A stretch of DNA of 64,000 bases. It comes from Nocardioides acrostichi (GTDB lineage: Bacteria; Actinomycetota; Actinomycetes; Propionibacteriales; Nocardioidaceae). Within the stretch, counting starts at the first letter, position 1, and every line of letters starts with the position of its first letter. Below the pieces are notes generated by a model. It saw nothing but the letters and a program-made list of their open reading frames with translations, was not told the DNA's origin and made no database searches. The position numbers and the translations under genes are program-made. Below, piece by piece: positions 19,833 through 26,961 of the stretch. Where the stretch lies: NCBI RefSeq assembly GCF_015319165.1, contig NZ_JADIVZ010000001.1, positions 62,001-126,000 on the forward strand, written 5' to 3'.

Positions 19833-20473
19833 CGTCGTCCGGCACCCCCGTGATGTGCCCGAGACTTCTTGGGGGCACCCGCGCCCCCGGACTTTCCGGA
19901 GCCCGACGAGCCGGCCCCGATACCCGGGATCGAGGTCGGGGTCGTGCCCGGATCCTGGCCCGGCTCGGTGTGCGTGCCCTGGCCGTCGCCTCGCGCGGAC
20001 GACTTGCCCTTGCCTTTGCCTTTGCCTTTGCCCTTGCTCTTGCCTTTGCCCTTGTCCTTGCTGCCGTTGTCGTGACCCGGGCCGGCGCCCCGGCCTGGCC
20101 CGCGCGTGGGCCCGGTGGAGCCCGGGCCCACGGTGGCGGCATCCTGAGGCTCGGAATTTGGTGCCCCCACCGTGGGAGTCGGAGATGGCGAAGAGGGAAC
20201 GGTCGAGTCGGTAGCGGGGGAGGTCTGTGACGGCGCCGGGCTCTCGGCCGGTTCGGGCGACAGTGGCGAGTCGACACCGGGCACGACACCGCCCAGCCAC
20301 GCGGCGACGCCCGCCACCGCCCCTACGGTGACGGCCGCGATCGCAGGGGCCCAGGGGGCCATGGCCGACGGAGCCGTGCTGCTCGAGGCCAAGGAGGCCA
20401 TCTCGTCAGCGAAGGCATGGTCGGGCTCCAGCCGGGGAGGGGTGATGCGCAGATCGAGCCGGGCATCGGGCAT
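19829..20473 (-). CDS. Single-pass membrane protein with KG repeats, coupled to an ECF sigma factor
   Basis: 214 residues. A short acidic cytoplasmic N-terminus of about 38 residues contains TPPRLEPDHAFADEMASLA. One hydrophobic helix follows (about 42-62, AIAAVTVGAVAGVAAWLGGVV), then a Pro/Ser/Thr-rich exported stretch. A highly basic GKGKGKSKGKGKGK repeat at about 140-157 is encoded by a 6-bp DNA repeat (20001-20055), and the tail is Gly/Lys-rich. I recognise no known family. Position (first gene, overlapping the sigma factor by four bases) and topology make it a candidate anti-sigma or sensor protein, though anti-sigma genes usually follow the sigma gene. The basic extracellular region might contact teichoic acids or DNA (speculative). 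Confidence 0.7.
   Translation of the reverse strand: MPDARLDLRITPPRLEPDHAFADEMASLASSSTAPSAMAPWAPAIAAVTVGAVAGVAAWLGGVVPGVDSPLSPEPAESPAPSQTSPATDSTVPSSPSPTPTVGAPNSEPQDAATVGPGSTGPTRGPGRGAGPGHDNGSKDKGKGKSKGKGKGKGKGKSSARGDGQGTHTEPGQDPGTTPTSIPGIGAGSSGSGKSGGAGAPKKSRAHHGGAGRR
20001..20055. repeat. 6-bp coding tandem repeat
   Basis: Repeats of TTGCCT/TTGCCC on the plus strand encode the alternating Gly-Lys tract of the membrane protein on the minus strand. Such a repeat can change length by slippage in whole codon pairs, without a frameshift. Confidence 0.75.
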
Positions 20474-20506
20474 GGCAACTTCTCTGGGCTGGAGTTCGGG
20501 ACTAGA

Positions 20507-20557
20507 TGACCGCCCCGGCCCAAGGCACGGGGGGCACCACGGCGGCCGGGGCGGTCA
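20507..20557 (-). terminator. Inverted repeat downstream of the haemoglobin gene
   Basis: A 14-bp perfect inverted repeat (20507-20520 with 20544-20557) with a 23-base loop lies between glbO and the start of the sigma-linked membrane gene. It could terminate glbO transcripts or be an operator for the downstream operon. Confidence 0.45.
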
Positions 20558-20620
20558 CCCCTTACCTGTCATGAGCAGGACGACGCGTTACACGGTCGCA
20601 GAAAAACTTCGTCGCGTCGT

Positions 20621-20995
20621 TCAGTCGTCGAAAGTGTTGACCATGAACTGAGCGGCGTGCGTCACGTACTCCCAGAACTGGGCGTCCTGCTCCGGGGTCA
20701 GCGCCGCCTCGTCGAGCGCTGCGCGAAAGCAGGTCAGCCAGTGGTCGCGCGCCTCCGGATTCACCTTGAACGGAGCGTGCCGCATGCGCAGTCGCGGGTG
20801 ACCTCGACGCTCCGAGTACGTGGTCGGACCGCCCCAGTACTGCATGAGGAACAGCCGGAACCGCTCCTCCGCCGGGCCCAGGTCGGCCTCCGGGTAGAGC
20901 GGACGCAGCACCTCGTCGTCGGCCACCCCCGCGTAGAAGCGCGCCACGATGCGGGTGATGGTCGGTTCGCCACCGATCTCGTCGTAGAACGACAT
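20621..20995 (-). CDS. glbO: Group II truncated haemoglobin (trHbO)
   Basis: 124 residues, typical for trHbO. Landmarks are FYDEIGGEPTI at the N-terminus, YWGGPTTYS with the distal-pocket Trp/Tyr, RGHPRLRMRHAPF containing the proximal His (F8), and the Trp of RDHWL, a hallmark of group II. It binds haem and reacts with O2, NO or peroxide; in mycobacteria GlbO is implicated in oxygen handling and peroxidase-type detoxification. It is probably monocistronic. The divergent OsmC gene starts about 220 bp away, so two redox-protective genes sit back to back. Confidence 0.93.
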   Translation of the reverse strand: MSFYDEIGGEPTITRIVARFYAGVADDEVLRPLYPEADLGPAEERFRLFLMQYWGGPTTYSERRGHPRLRMRHAPFKVNPEARDHWLTCFRAALDEAALTPEQDAQFWEYVTHAAQFMVNTFDD

Positions 20996-21213
20996 GGGGC
21001 CTAGTGCATCACTCCTGCCCCGACCGTGCCCGAGGTGGCCCCCCGTCGACTCCGCCGACCCGCCCCGTGGCCGGTTCGAGTCCGAGCTCGCTGCGCCGGG
21101 CCGGCGAGCGGGTGGTCGGTTGCCTGCTCACCGCTCGGACGGTCGGGCTGCCCGCGGGCGGGGCTGCATGCGAGAGTGCGGAGGTACCCACCACTCAGGA
21201 GGAATCTCAGACC

Positions 21214-21639
21214 ATGCCTACGACTCGCACCGCCACGACCACCTGGAACGGCTCGCTGACCGACGGCTCGGGCTCCGTTGCCCTGGAGTCCTCCGGAGTC
21301 GGCACCTTCGACGTGTCGTGGCCCTCGCGCGCCGAAGAGGCCAACGGCAAGACGAGCCCCGAGGAGTTGATCGCCGCCGCGCACTCGTCGTGCTTCTCGA
21401 TGGCGCTCTCCGCGGGCCTCTCGAAGGCCGGCACGCCCCCGACCACGTTGAGGACCTCGGCCGACGTCGAGCTCACGCCGGGTACCGGCATCACCGGCAT
21501 CACCCTCACGGTGGTCGGCACCGTCGAGGGGATCTCCGAAGAGCAGTTCGTCGAGGCCGCCGAGGGCGCCAAGGCGAACTGTCCGGTCAGCAAGGCCCTC
21601 GCGGGGGTCGAGATCGGGCTCAAGGCCTCCCTGGGCTGA
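21214..21639 (+). CDS. osmC: OsmC-family peroxiredoxin
   Basis: 141 residues from ATG 21214 behind a strong AGGAGGA ten bases upstream. The two catalytic Cys are in AHSSCFSMAL (about residue 58) and ANCPVSKAL (about 123), and the Glu/Arg context (TSPEELIAAAHSSC) is typical. It should reduce organic hydroperoxides through a Cys-Cys cycle, recycled by a lipoylated or mycothiol-type reductant. The longer open frame upstream is non-coding. It converges with the mscS gene, with 24 bp between stops. Confidence 0.92.
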   Translation: MPTTRTATTTWNGSLTDGSGSVALESSGVGTFDVSWPSRAEEANGKTSPEELIAAAHSSCFSMALSAGLSKAGTPPTTLRTSADVELTPGTGITGITLTVVGTVEGISEEQFVEAAEGAKANCPVSKALAGVEIGLKASLG

Positions 21640-21663
21640 CGATCCGACCGGACCGAACCGGCT

Positions 21664-22776
21664 TTAGACAGCGGCCTCGTCACCGTCCGCGGTGGCGGGG
21701 CCGTCGTCGCTGCCTTCTTGGCGGTGCCACACCACACGCTGGGCGAACGGGATCTCGATGCCCTCTGCGTCGAATCGGGCCTTGATCCGGCGGCGCAGCT
21801 CCCGCGCCACCTTCCAGTTCTGCAGAGGTGCCGTCTTGGCCATCAGCCGCAGGTCGATGCTGTCGGCGCCGAGCCCCTCGACGCCCGTGACCTCGGGCTG
21901 CTCGATGAGCAGCTCGCGCCACGCCTCGTCCTCCCACAACTCGGTGCCGATCAGGGTGAGGACGTCGACCGCCTGATCGATGTCGGAGTCATAGGCCACT
22001 CCCACGTCGATGACGGCGCGTGACCAGTTCTGCGAGAGGTTGCCGACGCGCAGGATCTGGCCGTTCGGCACGTACCAGACCGTGCCGTCGAGCGACCTGA
22101 GTCGAGTGACGCGCAAGGTGACGGCCTCGACGGTGCCGGTGGCCTCGCCGACGTTGATGATGTCGCCCACCCCGAACTGGTCCTCGAGGATCATGAAGAT
22201 GCCGGAGAGGAAGTCCTTCACCAGCGACTGGGCGCCGAAGCCGAGCGCGACTCCCACGATGCCGGCACTGGCGATGATCGGCGCGATGTTGACGCCCACC
22301 TCGCTGAGCACCATCGTGCCGACGATCGCCACCACGATGCCCGTGACGATGCTCTTGAGCAGGCTCCCGAGCGTCTTGGCGCGCTGCACTCGACGCGCTT
22401 GGGCCAGCGCGTCGGCGGCCCGGGTGCTCTGGTTGCCCTCCTTGCTGAACGCCATGCGCGAGACCCGGCTCGGCAGCGTGCCTTCCTCGGCCTGCGCGAC
22501 GAGGCGGTCGACGAGTCGGTGCAGCAGCCACCTCACGACGAAGCCGCCGAGCACGAGGAGCAGCACGGCCAAGGGCTTGCCGATGAAGACGTCGGCGGCG
22601 TTGGCGAGGGTCTGGTTGCCCGTCGCGTCCATGACCGCGTTGCACACGGTCTCGCCGTCGGCGCAGGCTCCCTGGGAGAAGTTCAAAGCCGTGGGAAGAA
22701 GCATGCAGACCAGTAAACCGATGCCCTCGGTCGAACCCCACCGTTTCGGCCGGCGCGTTGGTGTCAGTCGGCTCAC
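21664..22776 (-). CDS. MscS-family mechanosensitive ion channel
   Basis: 370 residues from a GTG at 22776. Hydrophobic segments at about 18-35 and 60-80 are followed by a charged linker, TM at about 135-155 and the pore helix region rich in Gly/Ala (NIAPIIASAGIVGVALGFGAQSLVKDF). The beta domain then follows: EDQFGVGDIINVGEATGTVEAVTLR and VWYVPNGQI. The C-terminal alpha/beta domain ends in an acidic tail (EGSDDGPATADGDEAA). It should open under membrane tension to release solutes on osmotic downshift. It is larger than E. coli MscS (286) because of an N-terminal extension with two Cys in a periplasmic loop. Confidence 0.92.
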   Translation of the reverse strand: MSRLTPTRRPKRWGSTEGIGLLVCMLLPTALNFSQGACADGETVCNAVMDATGNQTLANAADVFIGKPLAVLLLVLGGFVVRWLLHRLVDRLVAQAEEGTLPSRVSRMAFSKEGNQSTRAADALAQARRVQRAKTLGSLLKSIVTGIVVAIVGTMVLSEVGVNIAPIIASAGIVGVALGFGAQSLVKDFLSGIFMILEDQFGVGDIINVGEATGTVEAVTLRVTRLRSLDGTVWYVPNGQILRVGNLSQNWSRAVIDVGVAYDSDIDQAVDVLTLIGTELWEDEAWRELLIEQPEVTGVEGLGADSIDLRLMAKTAPLQNWKVARELRRRIKARFDAEGIEIPFAQRVVWHRQEGSDDGPATADGDEAAV

Positions 22777-22840
22777 GTGCTGCGCGTCACGTCGAGGCGG
22801 CCGTGCCGTGCACCCGGGCGGGAGCCGCGTCGTCGTGTTC

Positions 22841-22846
22841 TACGCT
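22841..22846 (+). promoter_or_regulatory. -10 element, leaderless-type promoter of the DUF5130 pair
   Basis: TACGCT, then GGGCGC, then GTG at 22853: exactly the six-base spacing of the other leaderless-type starts in this window. Confidence 0.55.
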
Positions 22847-22852
22847 GGGCGC

Positions 22853-23248
22853 GTGCATGTCACTGACGCCGCCGGTCCTGCCCGAGTCGCTTCGCGCGTG
22901 GCGCGTGGCGTCGCCGCCACGCTGACGTTGGGTGTCGCCGGGCTCGGCACCGCGGTGCTGCTGGCCGGTCCGGCCGCGGCAGACGTGCCGAGCGGGTGGT
23001 CCGACCCGTCCGCCGTGCACCCGCTGCACGTGCTGCTGGTGCTGATCGGCATCCCCGCGCTCGTCGCGGTCGTGCTCGTCGCGCTGGTCTACGGGCCGCC
23101 GTTGGCGCGCGGCGAGCGGGTGGCGCCGGGCGCCCCGCCGGTGGAGAACCAGTGGCTGGGCGGTCCGCGCGGCGCGGCCGGCGAGCTCGGCAGCTCCTCT
23201 GACGACGCCGACACCTCGACCACCGGTGGCGGCAGTGGCGGCTGGTGA
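22853..23248 (+). CDS. Small exported membrane protein coupled to DUF5130
   Basis: 131 residues from the GTG at 22853. A signal-like helix at about 20-42 ends GPAAADVPSGW, a plausible signal peptidase site. A second helix (about 58-80, LHVLLVLIGIPALVAVVLVALVYG) would anchor it, with a cytoplasmic Gly/Ser/Asp-rich tail ending GGGSGGW. The family is conserved next to DUF5130 in actinobacteria as far as I recall; function is unknown. Its 3' end overlaps the DUF5130 start, so the two are made together. Confidence 0.7.
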   Translation: MHVTDAAGPARVASRVARGVAATLTLGVAGLGTAVLLAGPAAADVPSGWSDPSAVHPLHVLLVLIGIPALVAVVLVALVYGPPLARGERVAPGAPPVENQWLGGPRGAAGELGSSSDDADTSTTGGGSGGW

Positions 23249-23618
23249 CCCGCTCTCCTCGCGACAGCGAGCCACGCTCGACGCCGCCATCCGGCGCGCC
23301 GAGCAAAGCTGCCGCTACGAGTTCTCCGTCTTCGTCGGCACCGTCGACGGGGCCGATGCTCGCACCTTCGCGCGACGCCTGCACGCATCGTTGACTCTGC
23401 CGGCGCGCAGCGTGCTGGTCATGGTCGACCCCACACGACGCGCCATCGAGATCGTCACCGGCGAGCAGGTGCGCAGCACCCTCTCCGACCGTGAGGTCGA
23501 CCTCATCGTGCTGCACATGCAGTCCGACTTCGCCTCCGGTGACCTCGCCGGCGGGCTGCGTCGGGGCGTCGAACAACTGGCCGAGCACGCCCGGGCCCCC
23601 CGCACCCTCCACGCCTGA
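23226..23618 (+). CDS. DUF5130 (TPM-like) protein
   Basis: 130 residues from GTG 23226; the in-frame GTG at 23235 is equally possible. It overlaps the previous gene by 23 bases. The sequence pattern LSSRQRATLDAAIRRAEQ, then FSVFVGTVDG, RRLHASLT, VLVMVDPTRRAIEIVTG and FASGDLAGGLRRGVEQLAEH matches DUF5130, related in form to TPM-phosphatase-like domains. No membrane helix is present, so it is probably cytoplasmic and acts with its membrane partner. No biochemical role is established to my knowledge. Confidence 0.8.
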   Translation: MAAVAAGDPLSSRQRATLDAAIRRAEQSCRYEFSVFVGTVDGADARTFARRLHASLTLPARSVLVMVDPTRRAIEIVTGEQVRSTLSDREVDLIVLHMQSDFASGDLAGGLRRGVEQLAEHARAPRTLHA

Positions 23619-23633
23619 GCGTCCCGCCCACCG

Positions 23634-24268
23634 CTGGTTGAGCCGGTCGAGCCGCAAGGCCGAGATCGTGCCCGTCTGGTGGTTGAGCCGGTCGAGGCGC
23701 TAGCCGAGATCGTTCCCGTCCGGTGGTTGGGCCGGTCGCGGCGCTAGCCGAGACCGTTCCCGTCTGGTGGTTGAGCCGGTCGAGGCGCTAGCCGAGATCG
23801 TGTCGAAACCCGGTGAGACGGAAGTCGGCGTTGCTTGGAGGGGCGCCGGGTTTCGACGCGCTCGTCGCTGGCGCTCCTCGCGGCTCAACCACCGGAGGGC
23901 GTTGCGGTGGTTGAGCCGGTCGAGGCGCAAGGCCGCGACCGTGCCCGTCCGGTGGTTGAGCCGGTCGAGGCGCTAGCCGAGATCGTGTCGAAACCCGGTG
24001 AGCTGGGAGGCGGCGTTGTTTGAGGGGCGCCGGGTTTCGACGCGCTCGTCGCTGGCGCTCCTCGCGGCTCAACCACCGCAGGGCGTTGCGGTGGTTGAGC
24101 CGGTCGAGGCGCTAGCCGAGATCGTGCCCGTCTGGTGGTTGAGCCGGTCGAGGCGCTAGCCGAGATCGTGTCGAAACCCGGTGAGACGAGAGTCGGCGTT
24201 GTTTGGAGGGGCGCCGGGTTTCGACGCGCTCGTCGCTGGTGCTCCTCGCGGCTCAACCACCGGAGGGG
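23634..24268. repeat. Block of interspersed palindromic repeats, no gene
   Basis: This stretch of about 650 bases between DUF5130 and pepN is built from eight forward half-units beginning GGTTGAGCCGGTCGAGGCGC and three reverse half-units ending CTCGCGGCTCAACCACC. They carry inner arms GTGTCGAAACCCGG and CCGGGTTTCGACGCG. Three forward-reverse pairs (near 23768-23895, 23950-24077 and 24137-24264) are imperfect palindromes of about 130 bp able to form long hairpins. All six frames give only Arg/Pro-rich noise. Related copies occur at 49.1, 50.1-50.4 and 59.7 kb. Confidence 0.85.
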
Positions 24269-24275
24269 GCGCGGG

Positions 24276-26819
24276 TCAGCCGGCGTCGCAGGCCTGGGCG
24301 GCCAGTGCCCGTTGCACGTCGTCGAGGGCCTCGCGCACGTAGCGCTGGGCCGGGGCCGGAGCCTCGGTCGAGGCCAGCCACGACTCCAGGCGCTGCGCCA
24401 CGTCGGCGGAGGCGAGGACGACCGGGAACACGTAGCCGAGCACGACCGACGCCCGGTGGCTACCGAGGGTCTCCCAGGCGTGCTCCGCAGCCTCGAGGTA
24501 GGCGTCGACGTACGGCGCCAGCACGTCGTCCTGACCGGCACGGGGGAACGAGGTGACGATGGATCGACCGGTCTCGTTCGGTGTGGAGGCGTCGAGGACG
24601 CCGAGCCGCCAGGCCTCCTGCTTCGCGTCGGCGTCCGGTTGGGCGGCACGGGCGGCGGCAGCGTGCTCCTGACCGCTGATGGTGGGGTCGCGGGTGAGTT
24701 CGTCGGCGATGCGCGAACCGACGCGACCGGCGGCGGCCAACGAGGTGATGAGCGACCAGCGCAGATCCTGGTCGACGGCGAGACCCTCGAGCACGACCTC
24801 GCCGTCGAGCACGCCCGCCACCCAAGCCAGGGCGTCGTCCGAGCGCGCCGCCAGGGCGTAGGAGCGCACGAAGGTCAGCTGCTGGTCGGTGCCCGGCTCG
24901 GCCTGCTCCGCGAGCCCCCGGAGCCCCTGCTCCCATTGTGTGCGCACCGCTGGGCGGTGTTCGGGCGCGGTGTAGAGGTTGACCGCCTGGGCGCCCGTGG
25001 TCGGGATCCGCGAGACGCCCCAGGCGTCGGTCTCGGAGCCGATGTTGGCCAGCACGAGGGCGACGTAGTCGCTGGCGGGCATCTCGGCGTCGCGGGTCAT
25101 GTCCCACGTCGCGCCCCACACCAAGGCCCGCGGCAGCGAGTCGTCGATGGCCGACAGTGAGGCGACCGCAGTGGCCAGGGACCGCTCGTCGAGACGGACC
25201 TTGGCGTAGGTGAGGTCGTCGTCGTTGAGCAGCAGCAGGTCGGGCTGCGGCTCGCCGGCCAGCTCGGGGATCTCGGTGAGCTCGCCCTCGACGTCGGTCT
25301 CGACGAACCGGGTGCGCACCAACTGCCCGGCGTCGTCGTAGGAGTAGCAGCCGACGCCGATGCGGTGACGCCGCAGGGTCGGCCAGTCCGGGTGCGCGCT
25401 TTGTCGGACGGCGAGACGCGCGTAGCTGCCGTCGTCGGCGAGGTCGAACTCAGGGCTGAGGGTGTTGACCCCCGCGGTCTGGAGCCACTCCTTGGCCCAG
25501 CCCGCGAGCTCGCGGCCCGACGCCCGCTCGAGGGAGGCGAGCAGGTCGGTGAACTCGGTGTTGCCGTAGGCGAAGTCCTTGAAGTACTGGCGCAGCCCGG
25601 CCATGAAGTCGTCGAGGCCGACCCAGGCGACGAGCTGCTTGAGCACCGACGCGCCCTTGGCGTAGGTGATCATGTCGAAGTTGACCTCGACGGCGTGCAG
25701 GTCGTGGTTGTCGGCGGCGATCGGGTGCGTCGAGGGCATCTGGTCTTGGCGGTAGCCGGTCTGCTTGCGGGCGTTGGCGAAGCCGGTCCAAGACTCCACG
25801 AAGTCGGTGGCCTCCGCCTCGGCGTGGTAGCAGGCCCACTCGGCGAACGACTCGTTGAGCCAGAGGTCGTCCCACCACTTCATGGTGACGAGGTCGCCGA
25901 ACCACATGTGCGCCATCTCGTGCAGGATCACCGAGCAGCGGAACTCGTAGAAGGAGCGCGGCTGCCGCGAGCGCGGCAGGTACTCGTCGCGCAGGGTCAC
26001 GCAGCCGGCGTTCTCCATGGCCCCGTTGTTGAACTCCGGCACGTAGAGCTGGTCGTACTTGCCGAAGGGGTAGGGGTAGTCGAAGGCCTCCTCGAAGAAC
26101 TCAAAACCCTGCTTGGTGAGCTTCACGATCTCGTCGCGGTCGAGGTGCTCGACCAGCGACTGACGGCAATAGTGGCCCAGCGGGATGCTGCCGTGCTTGC
26201 CCTCGTAGGTGTCGTGCACGGCGTGGTACTCGCCGGCGACGATGGCGGTGACGTAGGTCGAGAGGCGCGGCGTGGGCTCGAAGGTCCAGCGCGCCACCCC
26301 GTCGCGGACGGGCTCCGGAGCGGGCGTGGGGGAGACCGACACCACGGCCCAGTCCTCCGGCGCGGTGACCCGGAAGGTGAACTCCGACTTCAGGTCGGGT
26401 TGCTCGAAGGTGGTGAACACGCGGCGGGCGTCGGGCACCTCGAACTGGGAGTAGCAGTACACGCGCTGGTCGGCCGGGTCGACGAAGCGGTGCAGGCCCT
26501 CGCCGGAGTGGGAGTAGGCGCAGTCGGCGCGCACGACGAGGGTGTTCTCGGCCGTCAGGCCGGTGAGCGTAATGCGGCTGTCGGCGTAGGCCGTCGCGGG
26601 GTCGAGCGAGTCGCCGTTGAGGGTGATCTCGTGCACGGTGGCGCCCACGAGGTCCGCGAAGGTCTCGGCGCCGGGCTCGGTGCACGTGAAGTCGATGGTG
26701 GTGGTCGAGCCGAACGTCTTCTCGCCGGTGGTGAGGTCGAGGTCGATCGTGTAGGCGGTGACGTCGAGGAGGGCGGCGCGCGTGGCTGCCTCGTCGCGGG
26801 TCAGGTTGGTTCCGGGCAT
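24276..26819 (-). CDS. pepN: Aminopeptidase N (M1 family)
   Basis: 847 residues, the normal size for actinobacterial PepN. The exopeptidase motif NNGAMEN precedes the zinc site HEMAHMW (about residues 299-305) with the third ligand Glu in LNESFAEW 19 residues on; the catalytic Tyr is expected near ITYAKGASVL. The C-terminal half is the ERAP1_C-type helical domain. It removes N-terminal residues from peptides in the cytoplasm; no signal peptide is seen. ATG 26819 is six bases after CATGAT on the minus strand, a leaderless-type start. An MtrA-like box lies 49 bases upstream, between it and the divergent CHAP gene. Confidence 0.95.
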   Translation of the reverse strand: MPGTNLTRDEAATRAALLDVTAYTIDLDLTTGEKTFGSTTTIDFTCTEPGAETFADLVGATVHEITLNGDSLDPATAYADSRITLTGLTAENTLVVRADCAYSHSGEGLHRFVDPADQRVYCYSQFEVPDARRVFTTFEQPDLKSEFTFRVTAPEDWAVVSVSPTPAPEPVRDGVARWTFEPTPRLSTYVTAIVAGEYHAVHDTYEGKHGSIPLGHYCRQSLVEHLDRDEIVKLTKQGFEFFEEAFDYPYPFGKYDQLYVPEFNNGAMENAGCVTLRDEYLPRSRQPRSFYEFRCSVILHEMAHMWFGDLVTMKWWDDLWLNESFAEWACYHAEAEATDFVESWTGFANARKQTGYRQDQMPSTHPIAADNHDLHAVEVNFDMITYAKGASVLKQLVAWVGLDDFMAGLRQYFKDFAYGNTEFTDLLASLERASGRELAGWAKEWLQTAGVNTLSPEFDLADDGSYARLAVRQSAHPDWPTLRRHRIGVGCYSYDDAGQLVRTRFVETDVEGELTEIPELAGEPQPDLLLLNDDDLTYAKVRLDERSLATAVASLSAIDDSLPRALVWGATWDMTRDAEMPASDYVALVLANIGSETDAWGVSRIPTTGAQAVNLYTAPEHRPAVRTQWEQGLRGLAEQAEPGTDQQLTFVRSYALAARSDDALAWVAGVLDGEVVLEGLAVDQDLRWSLITSLAAAGRVGSRIADELTRDPTISGQEHAAAARAAQPDADAKQEAWRLGVLDASTPNETGRSIVTSFPRAGQDDVLAPYVDAYLEAAEHAWETLGSHRASVVLGYVFPVVLASADVAQRLESWLASTEAPAPAQRYVREALDDVQRALAAQACDAG

Positions 26820-26867
26820 GCCGCGATCATGTCACCGCGCTCCCCGAGACCGCTCTCGGGTGTGATC

Positions 26868-26882
26868 TGTGACGGATGTGAC
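26868..26882. promoter_or_regulatory. MtrA-type direct repeat upstream of CHAP gene
   Basis: TGTGAC-GGA-TGTGAC; on the minus strand GTCACA-TCC-GTCACA. This is the nine-base-step direct repeat (GTCACA plus three bases) described for the response regulator MtrA in mycobacteria. A further half-site TGTGAT precedes it at 26861. The same arrangement occurs before the amidase gene at 30953. Confidence 0.6.
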
Positions 26883-26949
26883 GACTGAGGCACACGAGAA
26901 AACTGAGATTTTTGGGATTTCACGGCGTGTCGGTCCTTGACGTGGTGTT

Positions 26950-26955
26950 GACTCT
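26950..26955 (+). promoter_or_regulatory. -10-like element of the CHAP gene
   Basis: GACTCT, then six bases, then the GTG at 26962. It keeps the conserved A2 and T6 of the -10 hexamer and the leaderless spacing, 67 bases after the MtrA-like box. Confidence 0.45.
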
Positions 26956-26961
26956 CGCCCC

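Noticed and set aside
20996..21213. Longer OsmC protein starting near 21004
   Set aside because: The added part is Arg/Pro-rich and non-conserved, and a strong AGGAGGA stands before ATG 21214.
23634..24268. Insertion sequence or degenerate transposon
   Set aside because: No transposase-like ORF, and the inverted arms are internal to a repeated cluster rather than at two ends. Kept as a repeat block.
25365..26888. A 507-codon frame opposite pepN
   Set aside because: Antisense shadow: Val/Gly/Arg-rich with no motifs, while the minus strand has intact HExxH and GAMEN.
26820..26961. c-di-AMP (ydaO) riboswitch before the CHAP hydrolase
   Set aside because: Such riboswitches precede many actinobacterial wall hydrolases, but no matching conserved core is visible, and the GTG appears to have a leaderless promoter.
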